Source: JAOZTV01 sp965371805 (GTDB lineage: Bacteria; Acidobacteriota; Aminicenantia; UBA2199). Taken from it: a DNA stretch of 6,819 nt. Positions 6,723 through 6,819 of this stretch are shown piece after piece. The number at the start of each line of letters is the position of its first letter. Position 1 is the first letter of the stretch. The notes below the pieces were generated by a model. That model saw only the letters and a program-made list of their open reading frames with translations, was not told the DNA's origin and did not search any database. The DNA is taken from positions 1 through 6,819 of the forward strand of contig CBDUZW010000123.1 in assembly GCA_965371805.1 (NCBI GenBank), in the 5' to 3' direction. The translations under genes and the position numbers were made by a program.

Positions 6723-6800
6723 CTATATTATCATAATCAGAAGCAAAAGAAAATATAATAAGAAGACCATAATCCACCGCCTATTTTTTTTAGACCTCAT
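6723..6800 (-). CDS. Possible small membrane protein (25 aa) upstream of the GPP34 gene
   Basis: An ATG at 6800 opens a 25-codon frame with an in-frame stop upstream (TAA 6818-6816), so within this window it is self-contained. Residues 1-9 are strongly basic (MRSKKNRRW). Residues 10-25 are entirely hydrophobic or aromatic (IMVFLLYFLLLLIMII), the layout of a single-pass small membrane protein or a bare signal sequence. The stop TAG is 4 nt before the GPP34 ATG, a spacing usual for translational coupling. No strong Shine-Dalgarno sequence precedes the first ATG. AGGCGGTGG lies 3 nt before the internal ATG (residue 11), which could give a 15-residue version. AT-rich leader DNA can produce hydrophobic frames by chance, so this is a candidate only. 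Confidence 0.3.
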   Translation of the reverse strand: MRSKKNRRWIMVFLLYFLLLLIMII

Positions 6801-6819
6801 TTTTCTAGAAATGAATTAA

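Noticed and set aside
1..6819. A mobile element, defence system or phage origin for the cluster
   Set aside because: No transposase, integrase, nuclease, toxin-antitoxin pair, terminal repeats or CRISPR-type repeats were seen. The genes look like ordinary metabolic, lipid and envelope genes.

Overview
The window is AT-rich bacterial DNA with every credible gene on the minus strand. Read 5'->3' on that strand, the order is: a GPP34 (GOLPH3/VPS74-type) protein (6026-6718), a PepD-type aminoacyl-histidine dipeptidase (4436-5890), a large exported protein with two SH3 domains, a right-handed beta-helix and Ig-like domains (4307 down to 2423, with its last about 55 residues in another frame), a CDP-alcohol phosphatidyltransferase (1314-2228), and an exported six-bladed beta-propeller protein (108-1178). 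A 25-codon hydrophobic small ORF (6723-6800) sits 4 nt ahead of the GPP34 gene.

Organism: two products have export signals and adhesin- or envelope-like folds, and the six-bladed propeller carries a 'GxxGxGPGEL' blade motif. This suggests a free-living or particle-associated, probably diderm, low-GC bacterium. Proteins of this propeller type are common in Acidobacteriota/Aminicenantes-like and Bacteroidota-like lineages, but nothing here fixes the phylum, and I hold that placement weakly. There is no rRNA, tRNA, CRISPR array, insertion sequence or phage gene.

Layout: the five main genes are separated by gaps of about 128-194 nt, so despite the shared strand they look like independent transcription units rather than one tight operon. 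The pepD 3' end is followed by a perfect 15-bp inverted repeat that probably ends or protects its transcript. A TTGTAT-N17-TATATT promoter candidate lies between that hairpin and the beta-helix gene. No intergenic stretch exceeds 300 bases. The first 107 bases hold no recognisable gene.

Function: PepD is cytosolic dipeptide catabolism. The CDP-alcohol phosphatidyltransferase is an inner-membrane enzyme making a phospholipid or phospholipid-like headgroup. GPP34 proteins are peripheral, anionic-phospholipid-binding proteins. The beta-helix and propeller proteins are exported. A loose envelope/lipid theme is possible, but spacing gives no proof of functional coupling.

I did not find a clearly new multi-gene system. 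The points most worth a second look are the frameshift near the 3' end of the beta-helix gene, the GPP34 gene with its tightly linked membrane mini-ORF, and the long insert in the CDP-alcohol phosphatidyltransferase.
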